The position numbers and the translations under genes were made by a program. Shown piece after piece: positions 8,723 through 16,949 of a DNA stretch of 47,296 nucleotides. The notes under the pieces are model-generated. The model did not search any database, was not told the DNA's origin, and saw nothing but the letters and a program-made list of their open reading frames with translations. The stretch's first letter is position 1. The number at the start of each line of letters is the position of its first letter. The stretch comes from Mycobacterium sp. E740 (GTDB taxonomy: Bacteria; Actinomycetota; Actinomycetes; Mycobacteriales; Mycobacteriaceae), in the NCBI RefSeq assembly GCF_001672895.1, contig NZ_LZKP01000127.1, forward strand, positions 1-47,296, in the 5' to 3' direction.

Positions 8723-9813
8723 GTGGCTACGAATTCTGGGGGCGCCAAACGCGTAGTGGTCTGGGGCACCGGTTTCGTCGGCAAGATGGTGATCCCGGAG
8801 ATCGTGAAGCACCCGCTGTTCGAGCTGGTAGGTGTCGGGGTGAGCAATCCGGACAAGGTGGGGCGCGACGTCGCAGAGATCTGCGGACTGGATGAGCCCT
8901 TGGGGCTGGCTGCCACCGACGACGTCGACGCGTTGATCGCGCTGAAACCCGACGCGCTGGTGCACTACGGCCCCACGGCCGCCCGCGCCGACGACAACAT
9001 CGCGTTGATCACCCGATTCCTGCGCGCCGGAATCGACGTCTGCTCCACCGCGATGACGCCGTGGATCTGGCCGACGATGCACCTCAACCCACCAACTGGA
9101 TCGAGCCGATCACCGTCGCGTGCGAACTGGGCGAGTCGTCGTGTTTCACCACGGGCATCGATCCGGGCTTCGCCAACGACCTGTTCCCGATGACCCTGAT
9201 GGGGCTGTGTTCGGAGGTGCGAACGGTCCGCGCCTCCGAACTGCTCGACTACACCAACTACGAGGGCGACTACGACCGGGAGATGGGCATCGGCAAGCCG
9301 CCGGAGTACCGGCCCCTGCTGGAGAACCCCGACATCTTGGTGTTCGCCTGGGGCGCAACGGTTCCCATGATCGCCCACGCCGCGGGGATCATGCTCGACG
9401 AGATCACCACCACCTGGGACAAGTGGGTGACGCCGACCGAACGCAAGACCGCAAAGGGAGTCATCGCGCCCGGCCACGTCGCCGCTGTGCGGTTCACCGT
9501 CAACGGCGTCTACCAGGGCCAGACCCGGATTCAACTCGAGCATGTGAACCGGATCGGCAACGACGCCGCGCCGGACTGGCCGTCGGGAAACCAGAACGAC
9601 GTCTACCGCGTCGACATCGAGGGCACGCCCAGCATCTTCCAGGAGACCGCGTTCCGGTTCACCGACGGCTCGGGTCGTGACGCGGCTGCGGCCGGTTGCC
9701 TGGCCACTGGTCTGCGTGCGCTCAACGCGGTGCCCGCCGTCAACGACCTATCGCCGGGCTGGGTGACCGCGCTCGATCTGCCGCTGATCCCGGGCGCGGG
9801 CACCATCCGCTGA
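8723..9813 (+). pseudogene. NAD(P)-dependent dehydrogenase, dihydrodipicolinate-reductase-like, broken by a frameshift
   Basis: Two open frames together encode one protein of about 362 residues. The first starts at GTG 8723 and has the Rossmann motif VVWGTGFVGK. It stays homologous-looking up to MTPWIWPTM...NPP at about 9094. The second frame continues with NWIEPITVACELG and runs to TGA 9813. The switch at about 9086-9096 equals loss of one base, or a -1 shift. The family includes dihydrodipicolinate reductase-like and amine dehydrogenase-like enzymes that use NAD(P)H; the substrate is unknown. The downstream frame shows normal codon use and no other damage, so this is a recent mutation, a sequencing error or, less likely, programmed frameshifting. 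The stop overlaps the start of the next gene (TGATG). Confidence 0.7.
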
Positions 9814-11588
9814 TGGCGCAGGGAGCTGGGCTGTCGGTTGGCGCCACCAACCTCTCGGCCGTCGTCGTGGGTCGGTCCGCGGTGCGGCGGTCGCCGGTGT
9901 TGACGCGGTTCGCGCACCGGCCGCCGGAGGTCGGCCTACCCAACGAGAACCGCAACCTCAACGAGCGCGGCCTGATCCTCACCGACTTCGTGGACCGCGT
10001 GGGCGATCCGGTCGGCATCGTCGCCGCCGACGGCTCCACTCATCGCGCCGAGGCCGTGCTCGCCGACGCGCTGCGGGCGATGCTCTACGCCGTGGGTGGC
10101 GGTCGCCGACCCGCCGGCCCGGTCGCGGTGACGCACCCGGCGCACTGGCGACCGGCGTCCGTCGACGCCCTGCGCAGTGCGTTGGCCGGGGTTCCGGAAT
10201 TCCGGCATCCCGACAAGGCGCCCGTCGTCTCCGACGGGGTCGCCGCGCTGACCGCATTGCACGACGAGCCGGGCCTGCCCACGCGCGGCGTCATCGCGCT
10301 CTGTGACTTCGGCGGCAGCGGCACGACCATCAGCCTGGTCGACGCGGGCAGCGGTTACGGCCCGGTCGGCGAGCCGGTGCGGCACACCGATCTCTCGGGT
10401 GACCTGATCGACCAGGGCCTGCTGACCCATGTTCTGAACGACCTGTCCGCAGCCGGTGCCATCGACCTGTCCGGCACGTCGGCGATAGGCTCGCTGTCGC
10501 GGTTGCGCGCGCAGTGCCGGGCCGCCAAGGAACGGTTGTCGACGGCAGCGTTCACCTCGCTGGTGGCCGAGCTGCCCGGGCGGCGAAGCGACGTGCGCCT
10601 GACCCGCACCGAACTCGACCAGCTGCTGCGCGCCCCGGTCACCGGCTTCGCCGATGCGCTTCAGGAAACATTGAAGCGCAACGGGATTCGAGAACTGTCG
10701 GCCGTCGCCACGGTGGGCGGCGGCGCGCGCATCCCGCTGGTCACCACGACGTTGTCGGAGCGGTTGCGGGTGCCGGTCATCACGACGGCCCACCCCGAGT
10801 TGGCCGCGGCGGTGGGCGCTGGGCTCTCAGCCGTCCGCGGCACGGTCGAAGAGGGGATGACGGCGATGTCCGCGGCTCCCGGGGCCGCTGCTGCCGCTGC
10901 CGCGGCGACTGCCATGGCGCCCGAAGTCGCCTCGCAGGCCGACGATATGTCGCCGCAGTCGAGCAGCTTCGGCGCCCTGGCCTGGTCGGATGCTGAGGAA
11001 CCCCCCGAGGTGGCGCCGACGGACCAGTACGACGATTACACGGCGGGGGCCGCCGGCGTGCGCCCGCAGATGCAGTTCGCCGACGAGTCCTGGGACGACC
11101 TGCCGCCCCGACCGGCGCCGTGGTACCGCAACCCGGCGGTGCCGATCGCGCTCGGTGCCGTCGTGGTGCTTGCTGCGCTCGTGGGCGCGGTGCTGTGGGT
11201 GACGACGAGCGGACAGGACGCGCAGTCGCCCGCCTCGACCACCGCGCCGCCGATGACGGCGACTCCGCGGCCCACATCGTCGCCGGCACCGCCGCCAGAA
11301 ACTGAGGCCCCGCCGCCGCAGACCGTCTACCAACCGCCCCCGGTGACGCAGACGGTCACCGAGGCGCCGCCGTCGCCCTCACCGCCGCCGCCGCCGACGT
11401 CCGAGCCGCCACCGACGACTCAGCCCCCGACGACGACGCAGCCGCCGACGACCACGCAGCCCCCGACAACGACGCAGCCGCCGGCAACGACGCAGCCGCC
11501 CGCCTGGACCCCGACCGCGCCGTACCCGACCATCCCTGGACTGCCGTGGGTGCCGGCCCCGCAACTGCCCGGCCAACCCGCTCCGTAG
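9813..11588 (+). CDS. Membrane-anchored Hsp70/actin-fold protein with Pro/Thr-rich tail
   Basis: 591 residues, close in length and layout to M. tuberculosis Rv2264c as I recall it. Residues 1 to about 345 resemble the Hsp70 ATPase fold: GLSVGATN near the N-terminus (phosphate-1 loop), CDFGGSGTTISLVD at about 165 (phosphate-2) and VGGGARIPLV at about 305 (adenosine loop). In phosphate-1 the Asp that coordinates Mg in Hsp70 is replaced by Ser8, so ATP hydrolysis may be weak or lost. An Ala-rich and acidic linker follows. One membrane helix lies at about 445-467, then a Pro/Thr/Gln tail with PPTTTQ repeats. With the ATPase-like domain inside, the tail would be extracytoplasmic. Start ATG 9813 overlaps the preceding TGA. 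The role is unknown. Confidence 0.75.
   Translation: MAQGAGLSVGATNLSAVVVGRSAVRRSPVLTRFAHRPPEVGLPNENRNLNERGLILTDFVDRVGDPVGIVAADGSTHRAEAVLADALRAMLYAVGGGRRPAGPVAVTHPAHWRPASVDALRSALAGVPEFRHPDKAPVVSDGVAALTALHDEPGLPTRGVIALCDFGGSGTTISLVDAGSGYGPVGEPVRHTDLSGDLIDQGLLTHVLNDLSAAGAIDLSGTSAIGSLSRLRAQCRAAKERLSTAAFTSLVAELPGRRSDVRLTRTELDQLLRAPVTGFADALQETLKRNGIRELSAVATVGGGARIPLVTTTLSERLRVPVITTAHPELAAAVGAGLSAVRGTVEEGMTAMSAAPGAAAAAAAATAMAPEVASQADDMSPQSSSFGALAWSDAEEPPEVAPTDQYDDYTAGAAGVRPQMQFADESWDDLPPRPAPWYRNPAVPIALGAVVVLAALVGAVLWVTTSGQDAQSPASTTAPPMTATPRPTSSPAPPPETEAPPPQTVYQPPPVTQTVTEAPPSPSPPPPPTSEPPPTTQPPTTTQPPTTTQPPTTTQPPATTQPPAWTPTAPYPTIPGLPWVPAPQLPGQPAP
11406..11501 (+). repeat. In-gene tandem repeat encoding PPTTTQ units
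   Basis: About five 18-nt units encoding PPTTQ, PPTTTQ (three times) and PPATTQ in the tail of the Hsp70-like membrane protein. The third codon positions differ between units, so the repeat is kept at protein level as well as by recent duplication. It may vary in copy number between strains. Confidence 0.85.
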
Positions 11589-11603
11589 CGCCGATCTGCG
11601 CCC

Positions 11604-11609
11604 TACGCT
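11604..11609 (+). promoter_or_regulatory. Candidate -10 element (TACGCT) of a leaderless transcript
   Basis: TACGCT fits TANNNT and ends 6 nt before the ATG at 11616, so +1 would fall on the start codon. There is no Shine-Dalgarno sequence before this gene, which agrees with leaderless translation. The 27-bp gap after the preceding stop holds nothing else. Confidence 0.5.
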
Positions 11610-11615
11610 TGCGCA

Positions 11616-13361
11616 ATGACGCAGACGGACGGCTTGCTGTTCAACCCGAACACCTACGATCCGCAGCAGTTCGACCCCGAGACGCGCAGGCTCTTGCGCG
11701 CGACGGTCGACTGGTTCGAAAGCCAAGGCAAGAAACGCATTCTCGACGACGACCTGGCCGCGCAGTGGCCCGCCGATTTCGTCGACTTCGTCAAGCGGGA
11801 GAAGCTGTTCGCCACCTTCCTGACGCCGTCGGAGTTCGCCGGCGACAACCCGGACAAGCGCTGGGATGCGGCCCGCAACGCCGCGCTGTCGGAGATTCTC
11901 GGCTTCTACGGGTTGACCTACTGGTACACCGAGCAGGTCACGATCCTGGGTCTCGGACCGATCTGGCAGAGCGAGAACAAGGACGCCAAGCTGCGGGCCG
12001 CCGACGACCTCGAGGCCGGCGAGGTGATGGCGTTCGGATTGTCCGAACGCGCGCACGGCGCCGACGTCTACAACACCGACATGGTCCTCACCCCCGCCGG
12101 TGAAGAGGACCGCGCCAACGGCATCGTGTACCGGGCGACGGGAGAGAAGTACTACATCGGCAACGGGAACGTCGCCAGCATGGTGTCGGTGTTCGGCCGC
12201 CGGGGCGACACCGAGGGCCAGGACGGGTACGTCTTCTTCGTCGCCGACAGCCGGCACGAGGACTATCACCTGATCGACAACGTCGTGCACATGCAGATCT
12301 ACGTCAGCACGTTCCGGCTGCAGAACTATCCGGTGCGCGAACAGGACATCCTGCACACCGGCGTGGAAGCTTTTGCCGCAGCGCTCAATACGGTCAACGT
12401 CGGCAAGTTCAACCTCTGCACGTGTTCGATCGGGATGGCCGAGCACGCGTTCTACGAGGCGATCACCCACGCCCACAACCGCATCCTGTACGGCAACCGG
12501 GTCACCGACTTCTCGCACGTCCGGGTCAACTTCGTCGACGCCTACTCGCGACTGGTCGCGATGAAGCTGTTCAGCGGGCGCGCCGTCGACTACTTTCGCG
12601 CGGCCAGCCTCGATGACCGGCGATACCTGCTGTTCAACCCGCTGACCAAGGCGAAGGTGACGATGGAGGGCGAGACCGTGCTGAGGGCGCTGCACGATGT
12701 CATCGCGGCCAAGGGATACGAGAAGAACACGATGTTCCGCGAGATCGCTGCGCTCATCGGGACACTGCCGCGCCTCGAAGGCACCGTGCACGTCAACGTC
12801 GGCCTGGTGCTGAAGTTCATGCCGAACTACATGCTCAACCCGGCGAAGTATCCCGAGATACCGACGCGTGACGACGCCGCCGATGACACGTTCTTCTGGA
12901 ACCAGGGCCCGACCCGCGGGGCCGCCAAAGTGCAGTTCGCCGACTGGACGCCGGTGTACGAGCAACACCTGGACATCCCGAACGTCGGGGTCTTCTACGG
13001 CCAGGCCACGGCGTTCCGCGACCTGCTGCTGACCGCGGCGCCCGACGCCGAACAGCAGAAGGACCTCGACTTCCTGCTCAACGTCGGTCACCTGTTCTCG
13101 CTGATCGTCTACGGTCAGCTGATTCTCGAGCAGGCGGGGTTGACCGCGTTGGATCGAGATCTGGTCGACCAGATCTTCGACTTTCAGATCCGCGACTTCA
13201 ACGCGTATGCCGTTGCGCTGCACGGTAAGCCGACGGCCACCACCGCTCAGCGGTCCTGGGCGCTCGACGCCGTCCGCACACCCGATCACGACGCCGGGCG
13301 TTTCGGCCGGGTGTGGGAACGCGTGCAGGCCTACGACGGCGCCTACGAGATGGCGCCCTGA
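11616..13361 (+). CDS. Acyl-CoA dehydrogenase family protein
   Basis: 581 residues, longer than classical acyl-CoA dehydrogenases (about 380-400), like the larger mycobacterial FadE forms. The middle part carries the flavin/substrate region with FGLSERAHGADVYN (about residue 143), like the F-x-L-S/T-E-x-x-x-G-S-D motif, and a beta-domain with the IGNGN segment. The C-terminal helical part contains RLEGTVHVNVG (about 388-398), where the catalytic Glu region of the family would lie. It should oxidise an acyl-CoA or related thioester with FAD; chain specificity cannot be read. It is preceded by a leaderless-type promoter and convergent with the methyltransferase gene (9-nt gap). It appears to be a single-gene unit. 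Confidence 0.75.
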   Translation: MTQTDGLLFNPNTYDPQQFDPETRRLLRATVDWFESQGKKRILDDDLAAQWPADFVDFVKREKLFATFLTPSEFAGDNPDKRWDAARNAALSEILGFYGLTYWYTEQVTILGLGPIWQSENKDAKLRAADDLEAGEVMAFGLSERAHGADVYNTDMVLTPAGEEDRANGIVYRATGEKYYIGNGNVASMVSVFGRRGDTEGQDGYVFFVADSRHEDYHLIDNVVHMQIYVSTFRLQNYPVREQDILHTGVEAFAAALNTVNVGKFNLCTCSIGMAEHAFYEAITHAHNRILYGNRVTDFSHVRVNFVDAYSRLVAMKLFSGRAVDYFRAASLDDRRYLLFNPLTKAKVTMEGETVLRALHDVIAAKGYEKNTMFREIAALIGTLPRLEGTVHVNVGLVLKFMPNYMLNPAKYPEIPTRDDAADDTFFWNQGPTRGAAKVQFADWTPVYEQHLDIPNVGVFYGQATAFRDLLLTAAPDAEQQKDLDFLLNVGHLFSLIVYGQLILEQAGLTALDRDLVDQIFDFQIRDFNAYAVALHGKPTATTAQRSWALDAVRTPDHDAGRFGRVWERVQAYDGAYEMAP

Positions 13362-13370
13362 GTCGGGCCG

Positions 13371-14459
13371 TCAGTGGCTCCGCTCCCGTTTGGCCAACAC
13401 GAGGTGCGCCATCGGGATCTGCGTCCTCTCCGGCGCCGCGGCGAGTCGGGCCGCGAGTCCCGCCTCCAGCCGGTCGACCAGCTCCGCTGACCGCGGGTCC
13501 GCAGCGCCGCCCGCGAGGCCGCCCACCAGTGTCGGGAACACCGCGGCCCGGCAGAACGCCGCCCACTGGGCGCCGAAAGCCGCTGCGTTGCCGTCGACTT
13601 GGTATTGCTGGAAGAAGCGGTCTCCGGCGTCGAACACCTCGAGGTGTTCGATCTCCAATTGCTCGAAGCGGCCTTTCGGGGCGAACGGCGCCAAGAAGTC
13701 CGACTTGCTGCGGCCGATGATCGGGATGCCCATCGCGAGGACCTCATCGGTGGTCAGCAGCCGTGCGGCAGTCAACTCCTCGAGCGCGTCCACCAGCGCA
13801 CTGAACAGCGGGCGGTAGCCGATCTCGCCGTCGTCGTCGACCGCGGTCGTCATCACCACCAAACGACCGCCGCGACGCAGTTCGCGACCGCGAAACGCGA
13901 CGAACTCCTGCCAGTCCTGGGCGGCCTGCCGCGCGTAAGCGGCGCGCAGCTTCTCGTCGCGGCTGTAGGCGATGTGCACGTGGTCGGGAATCGGCGCGGG
14001 AACCCGGCTGAGCCAGTGGACCGCCCACGAACTCCAGCCCAGGTGCACGCTGCTCGACGGCATGATCTGCGAGTAGAACGACCGGCCGATCGCCGAGGCG
14101 AAGGTCGCGGCGTCTTTGCTCAGATACGTGTCCGGGTCTTCGGCAAGGGTCCGGAACAATGCGGTGAAGTCGTTTTCCGGCACGTCGGTGTGCACGACCA
14201 AGGTGGAGTGGTCGGTTCGGGTCCGATTGCGCAGCACCGCAATTGCCGCGCAGATCGGCAGCAGGGAATTGTGGCCTGTCGAAGCCCCGTAGTCGGCGAT
14301 GACGAACGGCTGCGGGAGCCGGGGGACGGGCACGGCGGCGGCCGCCTCCTCGAACAGCTTGATCGCCTCCTGCAGTCCTGCGGCCTGCAGCCGTGAGCTC
14401 GCGGTGTACGACCCGCTTTCCATCGGCTCGGGCCGCACGACGATGCTGGATTCGGGCAT
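13371..14459 (-). CDS. SABATH-type SAM-dependent carboxyl methyltransferase
   Basis: 362 residues. IADYGASTGHNSL (about residues 53-65) is the SAM-binding start typical of the SABATH family. SSSVHLGWSSWAVHWLSRVP (about 136-155) matches the plant-type motif with conserved Ser/His/Trp residues that contact the carboxyl substrate. Plant members make methyl salicylate or methyl jasmonate; mycobacterial relatives include a fatty acid O-methyltransferase that forms fatty acid methyl esters, which is the nearest guess here. The ATG at 14459 was chosen over one 13 codons upstream because GGAGG lies 5 nt before it. It stands alone between a convergent dehydrogenase and a divergent small membrane protein. 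Confidence 0.8.
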   Translation of the reverse strand: MPESSIVVRPEPMESGSYTASSRLQAAGLQEAIKLFEEAAAAVPVPRLPQPFVIADYGASTGHNSLLPICAAIAVLRNRTRTDHSTLVVHTDVPENDFTALFRTLAEDPDTYLSKDAATFASAIGRSFYSQIMPSSSVHLGWSSWAVHWLSRVPAPIPDHVHIAYSRDEKLRAAYARQAAQDWQEFVAFRGRELRRGGRLVVMTTAVDDDGEIGYRPLFSALVDALEELTAARLLTTDEVLAMGIPIIGRSKSDFLAPFAPKGRFEQLEIEHLEVFDAGDRFFQQYQVDGNAAAFGAQWAAFCRAAVFPTLVGGLAGGAADPRSAELVDRLEAGLAARLAAAPERTQIPMAHLVLAKRERSH

Positions 14460-14464
14460 CGCGA

Positions 14465-14469
14465 CCTCC
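14465..14469 (-). promoter_or_regulatory. Ribosome binding site that decides the methyltransferase start
   Basis: GGAGG on the minus strand, 5 nt from the ATG at 14459. The alternative start 39 nt upstream has no such site. Confidence 0.7.
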
Positions 14470-14556
14470 GGTGATGTGCGGGCAACAGATCCGGTCACTT
14501 TCCGACGGTAGTCCCCGCCGCATACGGCGCGCGGTCGGCCATGACAAACTCAGCCC

Positions 14557-15117
14557 ATGAGCGCAAGGGTCACCCCGCGCGGTGCCGTCGTCGTCTCCGT
14601 GCTGACCCTGGTGGTCGCCGTCGTCGGCTTCTTCGTCACGCTGGCGCTGACCGTTTTCGTGTTCGACGAGTTCGACGCGTACGGAGAGGTGCCGATCCCG
14701 GGCAGCGGCAGCGTCCAGTTGCCGGCCGGCGACGTGACCGTCAGCTTCCACACCATGACGGCCGGTCAGCCGAGGAGCGGCTTCGCCATCCCCCAGATCA
14801 GGTTCAACATCGAGGCGCCCGACGGTGCCCCGGACCCGGTGACAACCCAGAGCATCGGCGAGACAACGACATTCGACAGCGACACACATGTGCCGGTTTG
14901 GGTGGTGCAGGCACCCGAGGCCAACACCTACCGCGTCTCGACAGACGGCGATGTCAGCGGATACATCGACCCGCGGCTCGCCTTCGGCCACAACAGTTCC
15001 CACGGCCGGCTGCTGTGGCTGTGGGGCGGGCTCGCCGCGCTCGGGGCCGTCGGGCTCATCGCCGCGTTGATCTGGTCGGCGCGCACGCGGAAAGCGGCCC
15101 GACCGCTCGACGACTAG
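14557..15117 (+). CDS. Small membrane protein with two transmembrane segments
   Basis: 186 residues. A first hydrophobic helix spans about 10-36 and a second about 146-170. Between them is a domain of about 110 residues, probably outside the membrane, containing GSGSVQLPAGDVTVSFHT. A short basic tail follows the second helix. No named domain recognised; the layout resembles conserved actinobacterial membrane proteins of unknown role. CAAACT, a weak -10 match, ends 6 nt before the ATG, and there is no Shine-Dalgarno sequence, so it may be leaderless. It ends 10 nt from the convergent beta-lactamase-fold gene. Confidence 0.7.
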   Translation: MSARVTPRGAVVVSVLTLVVAVVGFFVTLALTVFVFDEFDAYGEVPIPGSGSVQLPAGDVTVSFHTMTAGQPRSGFAIPQIRFNIEAPDGAPDPVTTQSIGETTTFDSDTHVPVWVVQAPEANTYRVSTDGDVSGYIDPRLAFGHNSSHGRLLWLWGGLAALGAVGLIAALIWSARTRKAARPLDD

Positions 15118-15127
15118 TGGCTCCAGC

Positions 15128-15757
15128 TCAGCTGCCGCGTGCCACCCAGTCGTCGTAGTTGACGATCTCGTCACCGATGGTCGTCGAGTCGCCGTGGCCG
15201 GTGTAGACGACGGTGTCGCCGGGCAGCTTGCCCAGCCGACCCGAAATCGACTCGAGGATGGTGGGGAAGTCGGAGAACGACCGCCCCGTCGCACCCGGTC
15301 CGCCCTGAAAGAGCGTGTCTCCGGAGAACACCGCGGTCAGCTCGGGCGCATGCCAGCACACCGAGCCCGGCGAGTGGCCGGGGGTGTGCAGGGCGCGAAG
15401 CTCGGTGCCGGCCACCCGCAGGGTGTCGCCGTCGGCCACCGCGCGAAAGTCGCTGTCCGGGTGCGTCATCCGCCACAGCACGTCGTCAGCGGGATGCAAC
15501 AGCACCGGGGCGTCGAGCGCCAGACCGAGTTCTGGTGCGACCGTCACGTGGTCGTTGTGGCCGTGCGTGCACACGACCGCGACGACGTGCCTGCCGCCGA
15601 CGGCGTTGACGATCGGACCCGCGTCGTGCGCCGCGTCGAACACCACCACCTCGGAGTCGTCACCAACGACCCAGATGTTGTTGTCGACTTCCCAGCTGCC
15701 GCCGTCGAGTTCGAACGTGCCGTGCGTGACCACCCGGCCGATCGGCCCGGCGTTCAC
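15128..15757 (-). CDS. Metallo-beta-lactamase-fold hydrolase, partner of MscR
   Basis: 209 residues, glyoxalase II-like. The metal motif THGHNDH (HxHxDH) lies at about residues 60-66, the next metal His is in [12 protein letters not shown] (about 124-135), the bridging Asp in FSGDTLF (about 143-149), and the last His in YTGHGDST. Such enzymes hydrolyse thioesters and similar bonds with Zn. The GTG start at 15757 overlaps the TGA of mscR (GTGA), so they are translationally coupled, as with M. tuberculosis Rv2259/Rv2260. MscR makes S-formylmycothiol from formaldehyde, so this enzyme may hydrolyse that thioester to formate and mycothiol. The fold is certain; the substrate is inferred from context. 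Confidence 0.85.
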   Translation of the reverse strand: MNAGPIGRVVTHGTFELDGGSWEVDNNIWVVGDDSEVVVFDAAHDAGPIVNAVGGRHVVAVVCTHGHNDHVTVAPELGLALDAPVLLHPADDVLWRMTHPDSDFRAVADGDTLRVAGTELRALHTPGHSPGSVCWHAPELTAVFSGDTLFQGGPGATGRSFSDFPTILESISGRLGKLPGDTVVYTGHGDSTTIGDEIVNYDDWVARGS

Positions 15758-16839
15758 AGGATCACCACCGAGCGCAGTACCTGTCCGCCGTGCATCTTGT
15801 GGAAGGCCTCTTCCACATCGTCGATGCCGATGCGTTCGCTGACGAACTTGTCCAGCGGCAGCCGGCCCTGCAGGTAGAGGCTGACCAACGTGGGGAAGTC
15901 GCGTTCCGGCAGGCAGTCGCCGTACCACGAGGACTTCAGGGAGCCGCCACGGGAGAAGAAGTCGATCAGCGGCATCTCCAGCGTCATGTCCGGGGTCGGA
16001 ACACCGACCAGCACAACGGTTCCCGCGAGATCGCGAGCATAGAAGGCCTGCTTCCAGGTCTCCGGCCGGCCGACGGCGTCGATCACCACGTCGGCGCCGA
16101 ACCCGTCGGTGAGATCCTGGATCGCCTCCACCGGATCCGACTCGCGCGCGTTGACGGTGTCGGTGGCGCCGAAGTCGCGCGCCCAGTCGAGCTTCTTGGC
16201 GTCGGTGTCGACGGCGATGATCCGCTTGGCGCCGACCAGGCGCGCACCCGCGATCGCCGCATCGCCCACTCCGCCACAGCCGATGACCGCGACCGTGTCG
16301 TCACGGTTCACCGCGCCGGTGTTGACCGCCGCTCCGAGACCGGCCATCACGCCGCAGCCCAGCAGCCCGGCCGCCGCCGGGTCCGCCGCCGGATCGACCT
16401 TCGTGCACTGGCCCTCGTGCACCAGCGTCTTGTCGGCGAATGCGCCGATACCCAGGGCGGGCGTCAACTCGGTGCCGTCGGACAGTGTCATCTTCTGCGC
16501 GGCGTTGTGGGTGTCGAAGCACAGGTGCGGGCGACCGCGCTTGCAGGCCCGGCACTGCCCGCACACCGCACGCCAGTTCAGCACGACGAAGTCACCCGGT
16601 TCGACGTTGGTGACCCCCTCGCCCACCGATTCGACCGTGCCCGAGGCCTCGTGGCCGAGCAGGAACGGATACTCGTTGTTGATGCCGCCCTCGCGGTAGG
16701 TGAGGTCGGTGTGGCACACCCCGCATGCCGTGATGTCGACGACCACCTCGCCCGGACCGGGGTCGGGGATCACGATGTCCACGACCTCGACTGGCTCGCC
16801 CTTCTTCCGGGAGATCACTCCGCGCACCGTTTGACTCAT
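15754..16839 (-). CDS. mscR: S-nitrosomycothiol reductase / mycothiol-dependent formaldehyde dehydrogenase
   Basis: 361 residues, the same length as M. tuberculosis MscR (Rv2259). It is a medium-chain Zn alcohol dehydrogenase. Catalytic-zinc residues C42 (ACGVCHTD) and H63 (LGHE) are visible, with structural-zinc cysteines C93, C96, C99 and C107. The NAD-binding motif is [11 protein letters not shown] at about 190. It oxidises S-hydroxymethylmycothiol (formaldehyde plus mycothiol) and reduces S-nitrosomycothiol in the cytosol. The downstream beta-lactamase-fold gene overlaps it by 4 nt. A leaderless-type -10 lies at 16846-16851. The gene diverges from a methyltransferase operon across 110 bp holding a strong inverted repeat. 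Confidence 0.88.
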   Translation of the reverse strand: MSQTVRGVISRKKGEPVEVVDIVIPDPGPGEVVVDITACGVCHTDLTYREGGINNEYPFLLGHEASGTVESVGEGVTNVEPGDFVVLNWRAVCGQCRACKRGRPHLCFDTHNAAQKMTLSDGTELTPALGIGAFADKTLVHEGQCTKVDPAADPAAAGLLGCGVMAGLGAAVNTGAVNRDDTVAVIGCGGVGDAAIAGARLVGAKRIIAVDTDAKKLDWARDFGATDTVNARESDPVEAIQDLTDGFGADVVIDAVGRPETWKQAFYARDLAGTVVLVGVPTPDMTLEMPLIDFFSRGGSLKSSWYGDCLPERDFPTLVSLYLQGRLPLDKFVSERIGIDDVEEAFHKMHGGQVLRSVVIL

Positions 16840-16845
16840 GCGTAC

Positions 16846-16851
16846 AACCTA
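16846..16851 (-). promoter_or_regulatory. Candidate -10 element (TAGGTT) for leaderless mscR
   Basis: On the minus strand TAGGTT ends exactly 6 nt before the mscR ATG, so +1 would be the A of the start codon. No Shine-Dalgarno sequence is present. Confidence 0.55.
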
Positions 16852-16909
16852 ATGGCTGCGATTCACCGGGCTGATTTCGCGGTTGAACCACCCGGCGCGG
16901 TCACCCGTT

Positions 16910-16930
16910 GTGCAATTGACGGTATTGCAC
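16910..16930. promoter_or_regulatory. Perfect inverted repeat, candidate operator
   Basis: GTGCAAT, a 7-nt spacer and ATTGCAC form a perfect 7-bp dyad with centres 14 bp apart, the geometry expected for a dimeric helix-turn-helix regulator. It lies 19 nt upstream of the ATG of the methyltransferase gene and about 70 nt upstream of mscR on the other strand, so it could control the methyltransferase operon, mscR, or both. The binding protein is unknown. Confidence 0.55.
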
Positions 16931-16949
16931 CCCGAGTGGAGGACCAGCC

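Noticed and set aside
7073..9082. A 669-codon open frame on the minus strand opposite the secreted/DUF4185/dehydrogenase genes
   Set aside because: It is opposite well-supported genes, has no recognisable domain and low-complexity His/Arg/Asp-rich sequence typical of antisense frames in GC-rich DNA.
11406..11501. Short regular repeats as a CRISPR array
   Set aside because: Units are 18 nt with no spacers and are coding; no cas genes are present.
11379..13289. A 636-codon minus-strand frame opposite the acyl-CoA dehydrogenase and the Pro-rich tail
   Set aside because: Mirror of strong codon bias in the real gene; the Arg-rich end is the antisense of the PPTTTQ repeat. No domain.
15117..15160. 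Hairpin between the small membrane protein and the beta-lactamase-fold gene as a terminator
   Set aside because: GTGGC/GCCAC arms are short, far apart and have no T-run, and they reach into coding sequence.
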